This document shows, piece by piece, positions 36,790-45,936 of a stretch of DNA of 64,000 nucleotides. Made by a program: the position numbers and the translations under genes. Positions within the stretch are counted from its first letter, which is position 1, and every line of letters begins with the position of its first letter. The stretch is from Devosia neptuniae (GTDB lineage: Bacteria > Pseudomonadota > Alphaproteobacteria > Rhizobiales > Devosiaceae), in assembly GCF_025452235.1 (NCBI RefSeq), contig NZ_CP104965.1, forward strand, positions 2,786,501 to 2,850,500, written 5' to 3'. Below the pieces are notes generated by a model, which had not been told where the DNA came from, searched no databases, and worked only from the letters and a program-made list of their open reading frames with translations.

Positions 36790-38050
36790 ATTGGCCCCCG
36801 TTCCGGCCGCGCATGACAAATTGCGCGCGCTCGGCATTCTGGCGCTCAATGGTATGTTCGACGAAATGGATGCTGTCGGCGTCCTCCGCCAGGCCGCCAG
36901 CGAAATCCTCGCGGGCGATCTGGCTGTCGTGTCGTCCTTTGGTGCGGACTCCGCCGTGCTGCTGCACCTGGTCGCGCAGGTCGATCCGAGCCTGCCGGTC
37001 TATTTCCTCGAAACCGGCAAGCACTTCCGCGAAACGCTGGACTATGTCGAAACGCTGAAAAAGCATCTCGGCCTGATCAATGTGCATGCCCTCCATCCCA
37101 ATTCCGAGGATGTGAAGCGGTTCGACCCGACCGGCGACCTGTGGGAAACCGACCCTGACTCTTGCTGCCATATCCGCAAGACCGAGCCGCTGGAGCCGGT
37201 CACCGAGCAATATGGCGGCTGGGTCACGGGCCGCAAGCGCTTCCAGACCAAGGAGCGCGGCGTGCTGCCGCATTTCGAGCTGACGAGCGACGATCGCATC
37301 AAGGTCAATCCGCTGGCCTATTTCTCCGATGCCGATGTCAACCAATACAAGATCGACCACGGCTTGCCCGAGCACCCGCTCTTCGCTAAGGGCTACAAGT
37401 CGATCGGTTGCGCGCCCTGCACCTCGGTAGTTGCCGAGGGCGAGGACCCGCGAGCCGGCCGGTGGCGCGGCCTCAACAAAAAAGAGTGCGGCATCCATTT
37501 CGATTTCAACGGAGCGATCGCCAAGCCGATGACTGCCGCGACCAAACACACTCTGTGGAAGGATGGCGCCTTCATCGCTGACCCATTCCATGAATGGGCC
37601 GAAGGCGACGACCCCGCGACCGTCAGCTACAAGCACGTGCCGCTGGCCGTGTTCCTGGCCAATCGCGATGCCGTGCTGGCCAATCCGCATCCGCTGGGCC
37701 TGCTGATCGTTCCGGGCGACCGGATCGAGGACGCAGAGGCTGATCTGGGCCGCTTTGCCTCCATCGCCATCAAATTCCCCGCCTTTACCGATGGGCGAGG
37801 TTATTCAGTGAGCCGGCTGCTGGCCGAGCGCCATGGATATGGCAATGAAATCCGCGCGATAGGCGATGTGCTTCAGGATCAGATTCCGCTGATGCGCCGC
37901 TGCGGCTTCAATGCCTTTGTGGTGACCCATGAACCCACAAGGCAGGCGCTGATCGAAAATCGCCTGCCCGAGGTGGCGCTGTTCTACCAGCCAGTGGGCA
38001 TTACCGAAGTCCCCGCCGGCACGCGCCCCTTCCTTCGCCGCGCCCATTGA
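36776..38050 (+). CDS. cysH: Assimilatory APS reductase fused to a DUF934 domain
   Basis: A 424-residue fusion. Residues 1 to about 250 are CysH: PP-loop SSFGADSA near 53, the [4Fe-4S] ligands Cys130-Cys131 (DSCCHIRK) and Cys212/Cys215 (GCAPC), and the catalytic Cys238 in ECGIH. The CC/CxxC pair marks an APS-type reductase rather than a PAPS-specific one. From about 258 (LWKDGAFIADPF) to the end is a DUF934 domain, including GRGYSVSRLLAERHGY and DVLQDQIPLMRRCGFNAF. In most relatives DUF934 is a separate gene in this operon. The ATG at 36776 is chosen because GGAGG lies 6 bases before it; it overlaps cysI by 14 bases. Confidence 0.93.
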   Translation: MAMPKLAPVPAAHDKLRALGILALNGMFDEMDAVGVLRQAASEILAGDLAVVSSFGADSAVLLHLVAQVDPSLPVYFLETGKHFRETLDYVETLKKHLGLINVHALHPNSEDVKRFDPTGDLWETDPDSCCHIRKTEPLEPVTEQYGGWVTGRKRFQTKERGVLPHFELTSDDRIKVNPLAYFSDADVNQYKIDHGLPEHPLFAKGYKSIGCAPCTSVVAEGEDPRAGRWRGLNKKECGIHFDFNGAIAKPMTAATKHTLWKDGAFIADPFHEWAEGDDPATVSYKHVPLAVFLANRDAVLANPHPLGLLIVPGDRIEDAEADLGRFASIAIKFPAFTDGRGYSVSRLLAERHGYGNEIRAIGDVLQDQIPLMRRCGFNAFVVTHEPTRQALIENRLPEVALFYQPVGITEVPAGTRPFLRRAH

Positions 38051-38084
38051 GGTAAGTGGAGCGGGTTTATCACATTAACCCACC

Positions 38085-39227
<1,143 letters not shown>

Positions 39228-39318
39228 AACCCCAAGTCTGCCGAACAGTCTGCGGGCTTTCCCCTTGCGGGGGAGGCCGGGAGGGGGGTATGGACGCCCC
39301 GGAGTTGAGGAAGCGCCC

Positions 39319-39639
39319 ATGAAAATCCAAGTCACCGACCAGGCCGGCGACGTCCACGAGCTTGAAGGGCTCGAGGGCTGGCGCGCCATGGAAGTGATCC
39401 GTGACTGGGGCCTCAACATCAAGGCCGAATGCGGCGGCGCGCTCAGCTGCGCCACCTGCCATGTCTATGTCGACAAGGACTGGATGGACGCAGTTGGCGC
39501 CCCCAGCGACGAGGAAGAGGACATGCTCGACAGCGTCGGCGACGTCCGCGCCAATTCGCGCCTCTCCTGCCAGATATTGATGAGCGACGCGCTGGATGGC
39601 CTCAAGCTGACTTTGGCGCCGAGTGCTGCCAAGGACTGA
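39319..39639 (+). CDS. 2Fe-2S ferredoxin (adrenodoxin type), copy 2
   Basis: A 106-residue [2Fe-2S] ferredoxin with ligands in [16 protein letters not shown] and a fourth Cys in SRLSCQI. The length and motif spacing are the same as in the copy at 32741, so they are paralogues. It follows the FNR gene by 91 bases in the same direction and is the natural electron carrier for it. The ATG at 39319 begins MKIQVTDQAGDVHEL, the standard first strand. Confidence 0.92.
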   Translation: MKIQVTDQAGDVHELEGLEGWRAMEVIRDWGLNIKAECGGALSCATCHVYVDKDWMDAVGAPSDEEEDMLDSVGDVRANSRLSCQILMSDALDGLKLTLAPSAAKD

Positions 39640-39673
39640 GCCGGCAAAGGCTCAGCACTGCCCCAATTTTGTT

Positions 39674-39773
39674 CCACCTACAGTGTCATCCCCGCGAAAG
39701 CGGGGACCTCTGTTTTGGGGGCCGGAGAAGGAAACAGAGGTTCCCGCTTTCGCGGGAATGACATTGTGGGTGG
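39674..39773. repeat. Palindromic repeat, family A
   Basis: Inverted arms at about 39674-39713 and 39732-39773; the first has CCCCGCGAAAGCGGGG instead of TCCCGCGAAAGCGGGA. It lies between the convergent ferredoxin and FMN reductase genes. Confidence 0.85.
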
Positions 39774-39775
39774 AT

Positions 39776-40348
39776 CTATTCCGCAGCAACGTCCAGCGCG
39801 ACGTCCCCATAGCGCTCGATGAACGCGGCAAACTTGTCCGTCCAACCCGAGAGGAACGTCGCCGTTGCCTCGTCGGTCACTTCCAGGTCGTCCGTGATCA
39901 GGCCCGGCTTCATGGTGAAATACATTTCCGGCTGGCCCATCAGGATCAGGCCATAGACGGGCAGGATGGACCGCAGATGGCCCTGGCCCGCCGCCGTACC
40001 AACGGCGCCAACCGAGGCGCCAATCAGTGCGGTGGGTTTGCCATGCCAGGAGCTTTGTCCCCAGGGCCGCGAGCCCCAGTCCAGCGCGTTCTTGATCAGC
40101 GCGGGGAAGGAGCGGTTGAATTCGGGCATGGCGATCAGCACGGCGTCGGCGCTTTCCACCAGCTGCTTGAACTGGGTGACCGCCGCCGGCGGGTTGCTCC
40201 ACAATTCATTGTCGTAATGGGGCAGGCTGCCCAGATCGGCATAGCTGAATTTCAGCTTGCCGCCGGCCAGCTTTTCCAGCGTCCGGGTCAGCTGGCGGTT
40301 GATGGAATTGGGGCTCAGGCTGCCAACGAGGACGGCGACGGTTTTCAT
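39776..40348 (-). CDS. NADPH-dependent FMN reductase family protein
   Basis: A 190-residue flavodoxin-fold reductase (ChrR/YieF/azoreductase-like). The FMN phosphate loop is GSLSPNSINRQL near residue 9, and the conserved MPEFNRSFPALIKNALDW near 74 places the flavin. Such enzymes reduce quinones, chromate or azo compounds in the cytoplasm. It is divergent from an HxlR regulator with a 95-base gap, the usual arrangement for HxlR control of a redox gene. Confidence 0.9.
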   Translation of the reverse strand: MKTVAVLVGSLSPNSINRQLTRTLEKLAGGKLKFSYADLGSLPHYDNELWSNPPAAVTQFKQLVESADAVLIAMPEFNRSFPALIKNALDWGSRPWGQSSWHGKPTALIGASVGAVGTAAGQGHLRSILPVYGLILMGQPEMYFTMKPGLITDDLEVTDEATATFLSGWTDKFAAFIERYGDVALDVAAE

Positions 40349-40383
40349 GATAAAGCCTATGGTATCCGTTAGAGACTGAGGCT

Positions 40384-40399
40384 ATATGAGTGACTATAT
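40384..40399. promoter_or_regulatory. Imperfect dyad in the FMN reductase/HxlR intergenic region
   Basis: ATATGAGTGACTATAT, an imperfect palindrome centred on AGT-G-ACT. It is a candidate operator for the adjacent HxlR protein, based on position only. Confidence 0.3.
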
Positions 40400-40443
40400 C
40401 CAATGCCGCAAGACGGCACTTTTGCGATACGATAGGCACCTGA

Positions 40444-40866
40444 ATGAAACCAATTGAGCCCCACCACGATTGCCGCCCGGTCAGCGAAATCCTGCATCAG
40501 ATTGGCGGCAAGTGGACTGTTTTGATCATCAACAAGCTCAGCGAAGGCCCGATGCGCTTCGGCGAAATCAAGCGGGTCATCGGCGGCATCAGCCAGAAAG
40601 TGCTGACTGCTACGCTGCGCGATCTGGAAATGGACGGGTTTGTCACCCGCACGGTAACGCCATCGATTCCCCCCAGGGTCGATTACGAATTGACCGAGCT
40701 GGGCCGCGACCTGCAGGGGCCGCTGCAAGCGCTGGGCAATTGGGCTGTCAACAACCGCCCCAAAGTCATCGCCGCCCGGATGCGCTATTTCGACGCCCAC
40801 CCCGACGCCATGCCCAAGCCCAAGGGCCGGGTTGTGCTGCACCAGCCAATGCAGGCGGCGGAATAG
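40444..40866 (+). CDS. HxlR family transcriptional regulator
   Basis: A 140-residue winged-helix protein. The HxlR signature is clear: CRPVSEILHQIGGKWTVLII, then EGPMRFGEIKRVIGGISQKVL, and YELTELGRDL in the wing. A Cys at residue 10 is at the position used as a thiol sensor in some relatives. It probably controls the divergent FMN reductase gene in response to electrophiles or oxidants. The family is certain; the ligand is unknown. Confidence 0.92.
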   Translation: MKPIEPHHDCRPVSEILHQIGGKWTVLIINKLSEGPMRFGEIKRVIGGISQKVLTATLRDLEMDGFVTRTVTPSIPPRVDYELTELGRDLQGPLQALGNWAVNNRPKVIAARMRYFDAHPDAMPKPKGRVVLHQPMQAAE

Positions 40867-40895
40867 GCATCTTGCTCTGAGTTCGATGTGGTCGC

Positions 40896-41010
40896 CTCCC
40901 TCCCCTTGAGGGGAGGGATCGAGGGCGGGGGTGCTGAGGTCCCCACGAATATTGAGCATTTGGAGGCCGCAGCACCCCCACCCTAACCCTCCCCTTAAGG
41001 GGGGGGATTG
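40896..41010. repeat. Palindromic repeat, family D (CCCCTTGAGGGG type)
   Basis: Two inverted arms, each with an inner CCCCTTGAGGGG-like palindrome and an outer C-rich stretch (GGGGGTGCTG against CAGCACCCCC). It lies between the convergent HxlR and YcjF-like genes. Another copy is at 45791. Confidence 0.85.
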
Positions 41011-41033
41011 ATCGTGGTTCGCTGTCGCCGGGA

Positions 41034-42050
41034 CTAACTCGCCTTCCCCGCATCCGCCGTAACCTTGGTCAGTTCCGGAATAAAATCTCGCACCATGGGC
41101 TGCTTCTGCGTTTCGAACGGCAGCGGCCGCACCACGCGCATGGCGGCAATGCCCACCCGAACCGTCATCAGCCCATTGACCACGCCTTCGCCCAGCCGTG
41201 CCGATAGCTTGGCCGCCAGTCCCTGGCCCACCAGCTGCTCGACAATGCCATCGGTCAGCACCAGACCCCCCGTCACCGCCAGATGCGCCAGCACGGCCCC
41301 GGTGAGCCGCCAGGAGCCGAAAAAGCCTGGGCGGGCCCCGTACAGCGCTGCGATGGCCCCGGCAAGCCGAATGCTCTCGTAGATCACGAAGGCAATGTCG
41401 ACCAAGGCGCGCGGCGACACCGCCGTCACCAGCGCCACGCGCCGCGCCGAGGCCGCCGTCAGCGTCTTGGCCCGCGCATCGAGCGGCGCCATCAGGCTCC
41501 GCTCGGCCAGCGCAATGGCCTCATGCCCGTCGAACAGATGCGGCAGATTATCGGCCACATGCTGCCGCGCCCGCGCCAGATCGGGCCGAGCCGCATAAAT
41601 GGCTTCCAGCCGCTCCACCACATGCCTGGCCCTGTGCTGGTCATTGTCGGCGGTCGCCTGTGCCGCGTCGTTCCGCAGATGATCGAGCACCTTCAGCCGC
41701 CGCAGCGCAAACATTTCCCGCGCCGCCAGCACCAATACGGCCAGCACGAACAGCACCAGCACGCCGATGCCGACCCAGCCCAGCCATTCATTGCGCTCGA
41801 ACAGGTCGCGGATCAGCCGGTCAGCGGCCAGCCCCAGCCCCGCCGATACCAGCACGCCACCCGTCGTCCAGGCCAGCCGCCCAAGCCAGCCCATGGGGCG
41901 TGGCGGCGGCGCGGCTAGGGTTTCATCCACGGCCGGGTCAAAATCGATCTCGGCAATCTCCACCTTGGCCGGCGCAAAGGCGCGCGGCACGCGGAGTGCC
42001 TCATTATCCTCGGTGATCGTTGCTGTCGGGCGGGCAATAGGGCGTTTCAT
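41034..42050 (-). CDS. YcjF/TIGR01620 family membrane protein (DUF697)
   Basis: A 338-residue inner-membrane protein. A basic N-terminus (about 60 residues) precedes two hydrophobic helices at about 64-82 and 92-112 and a DUF697 region with SPRALVDIAFVIYESIRLAGAIAALYG. In E. coli, ycjX and ycjF are neighbours of the phage-shock operon and form a conserved pair; here too its ATG overlaps the YcjX stop (ATGA). The molecular function of the family is unknown; a link with envelope stress is inherited from the E. coli context. Confidence 0.87.
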   Translation of the reverse strand: MKRPIARPTATITEDNEALRVPRAFAPAKVEIAEIDFDPAVDETLAAPPPRPMGWLGRLAWTTGGVLVSAGLGLAADRLIRDLFERNEWLGWVGIGVLVLFVLAVLVLAAREMFALRRLKVLDHLRNDAAQATADNDQHRARHVVERLEAIYAARPDLARARQHVADNLPHLFDGHEAIALAERSLMAPLDARAKTLTAASARRVALVTAVSPRALVDIAFVIYESIRLAGAIAALYGARPGFFGSWRLTGAVLAHLAVTGGLVLTDGIVEQLVGQGLAAKLSARLGEGVVNGLMTVRVGIAAMRVVRPLPFETQKQPMVRDFIPELTKVTADAGKAS

Positions 42051-43498
42051 GCGAGCCAATCTCCCACCAGATAGTCCAGCGCCCGGTCAAACCGGATATG
42101 GGGCAGCACCACGTCGCCCGCCGCATTGCGGTCGAGCTTTTGCGGCGGGGTGAAGCGCAGGAAGTTCAGCGCCACGGGCGTCCCATCCTCGAACAATGAA
42201 TCCGGCCGCTCCGGCAAGTCGCCGGGGAATAGAGCAATTTCGGTTTTGCCGTCATAGCTCGTGCCATCTAGCACTTCGCCGGCCATGGGCGTGCCGATAA
42301 TGGTCGGCAGCGTCTCGCCATTCTCGACAATGCTGCCTTCACGCGTCGCGCGAATGCCCGCCAACGCAATGGATTTGGTTTCCGCGCCGGCAAAGCGCGC
42401 TCGCTTGCTGGCGCTGGCCACCAGCCGGTTGAGGATCGCCTCCAGCCGGTCGTGGCTAGTGTGATGCACATGGTCGGCCTTGGTCGCGGCAAACAGGATG
42501 CGGTCGATCTTGCGCATGAACGGGCGCAGCAGCGGATTGCTCTCGCCCTGCCGGAAACAGGACAGCACCGCCGTCAGCGCCGTCTCGAGATCGGCCACCG
42601 CGGCAGGCCCGGCATTGAGCGCCCGCAGCGTATCCACCAGCACCACCTGCCGGTCCAGCCGGGCAAAATGATCGCGGAAGAATGGCCGCACGATCCGGTC
42701 CTTATAGGCCTCGTAGCGATGCTCCAGCATGGCATAGAGGCTCGATGAGCGGGCGCGCTGGTCCGAAGGCGGCAGCGGCGCAAAGGTTAGCGCGGGCGAG
42801 CCCTCAAGATCACCCGGCAGCAGGAACCGGCCCGGGGGCAGGGTGGACAGCGCCCCATGCTCCCGGCTCCGCCTGAGATAATCGGTAAACGCCGCCGCGA
42901 GCTTTTCCGCATCGGGATCGTTGGCCTCCTTGTGCGGATCAATCGACCCCAGCAGTTCAAGGAACGGCTTGGCCTCCTTGCCCGATCCGGGGCGATGCGC
43001 CCGCTCCAGCGCCTCGGCGCTCCATTCGGCAAAGGACAGGCTCAGCAGCGGCAGGTCCAAAATCCATTCGCCGGGATAATCGACAATATCAAGATTCAGC
43101 GTCGAAGGCCCGCGCAGCCCCGAATACCAGTGCTTGGACTGATATTTGAGCACGATGCGCAGTTGCGAAATTTGCCGCGTGCTATCGGGCCAGGTCGGCG
43201 TCTTGCCGGTCAGCGCTTCGAGATGCCGCTCATAAGCGAAGCGGGGAATGGTCGCGTCGGGATATTCAGCCAGCCGCGCGCCGATGAACCGCCCTTCGGC
43301 CAGTGGCGTGAACCCCGGCAGGCGGCCACCTGTCAGCAAATTATGCACCAGCGCGGTAATGAAAATGGTCTTGCCCGCCCGGCTCAGCCCGGTCACCCCC
43401 AGCCGCAGCGTCGGGGTAAAGGCGCCGGTCGCGGCGTCGCTCAGATTGGCCAGGGCAATGCCCAGTTCATCCACGATGGTGGTTGGAGATTGAGCCAA
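42047..43498 (-). CDS. YcjX-like P-loop NTPase (DUF463)
   Basis: A 483-residue predicted GTPase/ATPase. The Walker A motif is GVTGLSRAGKTIFITALVHN near residue 33, and a Walker-B-like VVLVDTLRAL near 270 follows. The strand NLDIVDYPGEWILDLPLL near 138 is the conserved switch region of DUF463. It is co-translated with the YcjF-like protein. It belongs to the YcjX family of dynamin-like NTPases; its partner is presumably the membrane protein next to it. Confidence 0.9.
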   Translation of the reverse strand: MAQSPTTIVDELGIALANLSDAATGAFTPTLRLGVTGLSRAGKTIFITALVHNLLTGGRLPGFTPLAEGRFIGARLAEYPDATIPRFAYERHLEALTGKTPTWPDSTRQISQLRIVLKYQSKHWYSGLRGPSTLNLDIVDYPGEWILDLPLLSLSFAEWSAEALERAHRPGSGKEAKPFLELLGSIDPHKEANDPDAEKLAAAFTDYLRRSREHGALSTLPPGRFLLPGDLEGSPALTFAPLPPSDQRARSSSLYAMLEHRYEAYKDRIVRPFFRDHFARLDRQVVLVDTLRALNAGPAAVADLETALTAVLSCFRQGESNPLLRPFMRKIDRILFAATKADHVHHTSHDRLEAILNRLVASASKRARFAGAETKSIALAGIRATREGSIVENGETLPTIIGTPMAGEVLDGTSYDGKTEIALFPGDLPERPDSLFEDGTPVALNFLRFTPPQKLDRNAAGDVVLPHIRFDRALDYLVGDWLA

Positions 43499-43629
43499 AC
43501 GTCGAGCCTCCCATGTGCCCGCAGAAGGTAAGGGCTAGTGGCGACAATGCAAGAGCGGCGTGCAAGGGGCTATCCACAGGCGATGAATCCGCCCGCCCGC
43601 TCAAGTGTTTGAGCCAGCAGCCAAAACCC

Positions 43630-43669
43630 TTGTCGTCAAAACGTCATGCAATTGTCGCCCGTCTGTCAG
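43630..43669 (+). promoter_or_regulatory. Pho box (four 11-base units)
   Basis: Four 7-mers with 4-base spacers: TTGTCGT, ACGTCAT, TTGTCGC, CTGTCAG, starting at 43630, 43641, 43652 and 43663. The exact 11-base period and TGTCA-like core are those of PhoB binding sites (two tandem boxes). It ends 60 bases before phoX. Confidence 0.75.
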
Positions 43670-43729
43670 CCGCGCTGCCTACAGATTGGAATGGTTCAAA
43701 ACTTCCAGGCTGTTGAGGAGCTTTCCGCG

Positions 43730-45712
43730 ATGAACGACCAAGCCCCCATTTTCAAGACGTCCCAGCTCGAAGCGGCCGATGCGCCGCCACGCAACATGAC
43801 CGCCAATCCCACCATGGGCGAGCTGATCGGCGCGCGGTTCTCGCGCCGCGGGTTCCTGCAGGGTTCGCTGGCCGTGTCGGCTATTGCCGCCACCGTCAGT
43901 CCGCTGGCCCTTCTCACAGCCCAGGATGCCAAGGCCGCCGGCGGCTCGGCCTTCTCCTTCCCCGAGGTGGAAGCGGGGATCGATGAAACCCACCATGTCG
44001 CTGAAGGCTATGACGCCGATATTCTGCTGCGCTGGGGCGATGGCCTGTTCCCCGACGCCCCCGAATTCGACCCGACCGCCCAGACTGCCGCGGCCCAGGC
44101 CCGCCAGTTCGGCTACAATAACGACTATGTCGGCTATATCCCGTTCGAGGATTCCTCCGAACATGGCCTGTTGGTCGTCAACCACGAATATACCAACCCG
44201 CATCTGATGTTCCCCGGCATCGTGACGCTGGCAGAGGGCGAAATGACCCTCAACCCGCTCTCCAAGGAGCAGGTGGATATCGAACTGGCGGCCCATGGCG
44301 GCACCATTGTCGAGATCAAGAAGACCGACGGCAAATGGGCCGTCGTCAAGGATGGCGCGCTCAACCGCCGCGTCACCGTCAACACCGAAATGGCTATCAG
44401 CGGCCCGGCCGCCGGCCATGCGCGCCTGCAGACCAATGCGGACCCGAGTGGCAAGAAAGTCTTCGGCACCATCAACAATTGCGCCGGGGGCGTCACGCCC
44501 TGGGGCACCTATGTGATGGCCGAGGAAAACATCCACGGCTATTTCGCTGGCGAGCTTCCGGCCGGTCACCCCGAAGCGGCGAACTACGATCGCCTGGGCA
44601 TCCCGGAAGGCTCCTATGAATGGGCCAATTTCTATGACCGGTTCGATGTTTCCAAGGAACCCAACGAGCCCAACCGCTTTGGCTATATCGTCGAAGTCGA
44701 CGTGATGGACCCCAATTCCATCCCCAAGAAGCGCACCGCTTTGGGCCGTTTCAAGCATGAAGGCGCCGAGTCGATCGTCAACAAGGACGGCCGCGTGGTG
44801 TTCTATCTCGGCGACGACGAGCGCTTCGATTATGTCTACAAATTTGTCACCGCCGGCAAATTCAATCCCGATGACCGCGCCGCCAATATGGACCTGCTCG
44901 ACGAAGGCACGCTCTATGTCGCCAAGTTCGCCGAAGACGGCACCATCGCCTGGCTCCCCCTGGTGCACGGCGAAGGCCCGCTAACCGAAGCCAACGGCTT
45001 TGCCAGCCAAGCCGACGTGGTCATCGCCACCCGCCTCGCCTCCGATCTGCTCGGCGCCACCAAGATGGACCGCCCCGAAGACATCCAGCCGAACGGCGTC
45101 AACGGCAAGGTCTATGTCATGCTGACCAACAACACCAAGCGCGAGGCCGACCAGGTCGACGCGGCCAATCCGCGTGCCGAGAATGCCTTCGGCCACATCA
45201 TCGAGATTGCCGAGGCCGATGGCGATTTCGCTGCGACCACCGGCACCTGGGAAGTGCTGCTCAAATGCGGCGATCCCTCGATTGCCGAAGTCGGATCGAC
45301 CTTCTCGACCGACACCACTGTCAATGGCTGGTTCGGCATGCCCGACAACTGCGCGGTGGATTCGTTGGGGCGTCTGTGGGTCTCGACCGATGGCAACAAT
45401 CCCACCGCCACCGGCCGCACCGATGGCCTGTGGGCTGTGGATACCGAGGGCGATGCCCGCGCGACCTCCAGGCTGTTCTTCCGTGTGCCGGTCGGGGCCG
45501 AAATGTGCGGCCCGCTCTTCACCCCCGATGATGAAACGGCCTTCGTCGCCGTGCAGCATCCGGGCGATGGCGGCGACGATTGGGAAGGCTTCGGCCGCGT
45601 CTCCTATTACGAAGACCTCTCGACCCGCTGGCCCGACTTCGACGACGCACTCCCCGTGCGCCCCTCGGTCGTCGTCATCACCAAGCAGGGCGGCGGCAAG
45701 ATCGCAGTTTAA
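43730..45712 (+). CDS. PhoX family phosphatase, Tat-exported
   Basis: A 660-residue DUF839/PhoX protein, a family of calcium- and iron-dependent alkaline phosphatases that release phosphate from organic esters in the periplasm. A twin-arginine signal is visible at residues 38-44 (SRRGFLQ), followed by a hydrophobic stretch and an Ala-rich cleavage region near 70. The core has the family segments NHEYTNPHLMFPG, NNCAGGVTPWGTY and FGMPDNCAVDSLGRLWVSTDG. The ATG at 43730 is chosen to give a normal Tat leader. The Pho box upstream predicts induction by phosphate starvation. Confidence 0.9.
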   Translation: MNDQAPIFKTSQLEAADAPPRNMTANPTMGELIGARFSRRGFLQGSLAVSAIAATVSPLALLTAQDAKAAGGSAFSFPEVEAGIDETHHVAEGYDADILLRWGDGLFPDAPEFDPTAQTAAAQARQFGYNNDYVGYIPFEDSSEHGLLVVNHEYTNPHLMFPGIVTLAEGEMTLNPLSKEQVDIELAAHGGTIVEIKKTDGKWAVVKDGALNRRVTVNTEMAISGPAAGHARLQTNADPSGKKVFGTINNCAGGVTPWGTYVMAEENIHGYFAGELPAGHPEAANYDRLGIPEGSYEWANFYDRFDVSKEPNEPNRFGYIVEVDVMDPNSIPKKRTALGRFKHEGAESIVNKDGRVVFYLGDDERFDYVYKFVTAGKFNPDDRAANMDLLDEGTLYVAKFAEDGTIAWLPLVHGEGPLTEANGFASQADVVIATRLASDLLGATKMDRPEDIQPNGVNGKVYVMLTNNTKREADQVDAANPRAENAFGHIIEIAEADGDFAATTGTWEVLLKCGDPSIAEVGSTFSTDTTVNGWFGMPDNCAVDSLGRLWVSTDGNNPTATGRTDGLWAVDTEGDARATSRLFFRVPVGAEMCGPLFTPDDETAFVAVQHPGDGGDDWEGFGRVSYYEDLSTRWPDFDDALPVRPSVVVITKQGGGKIAV

Positions 45713-45720
45713 GAATAGTG

Positions 45721-45753
45721 CTAGGGCGTGTGTCTAGCCGACACACGCCCTAG
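45721..45753 (+). terminator. Long hairpin after phoX
   Basis: Perfect 14-bp stem CTAGGGCGTGTGTC/GACACACGCCCTAG with loop TAGCC, 8 bases after the stop. There is no U-tract, so it may stabilise the mRNA end rather than terminate. Confidence 0.6.
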
Positions 45754-45790
45754 TGGCGGTTGGCTTTGCGGTCAGGGAGCCACGATCCAA

Positions 45791-45906
45791 TCCCCTCCCC
45801 CTTGAGGGGAGGGCTAGGGTGGGGGTGTCGCGACCTCCACGAACTCTATGCTGGTGGAAAGTCCGACACCCCCACCCTCAATCCCTCCCCTCAAGGGGGA
45901 GGGAGG
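45791..45906. repeat. Palindromic repeat, family D
   Basis: Inverted arms with inner CCCCCTTGAGGGGAGGG and CCCTCCCCTCAAGGGGG and outer GGGTGGGGGTGTCG against CGACACCCCCACCC. It lies between the convergent phoX and metA genes. Confidence 0.88.
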
Positions 45907-45936
45907 CAGATCGCGAGTGGCACTTAGCCCCGCTGC

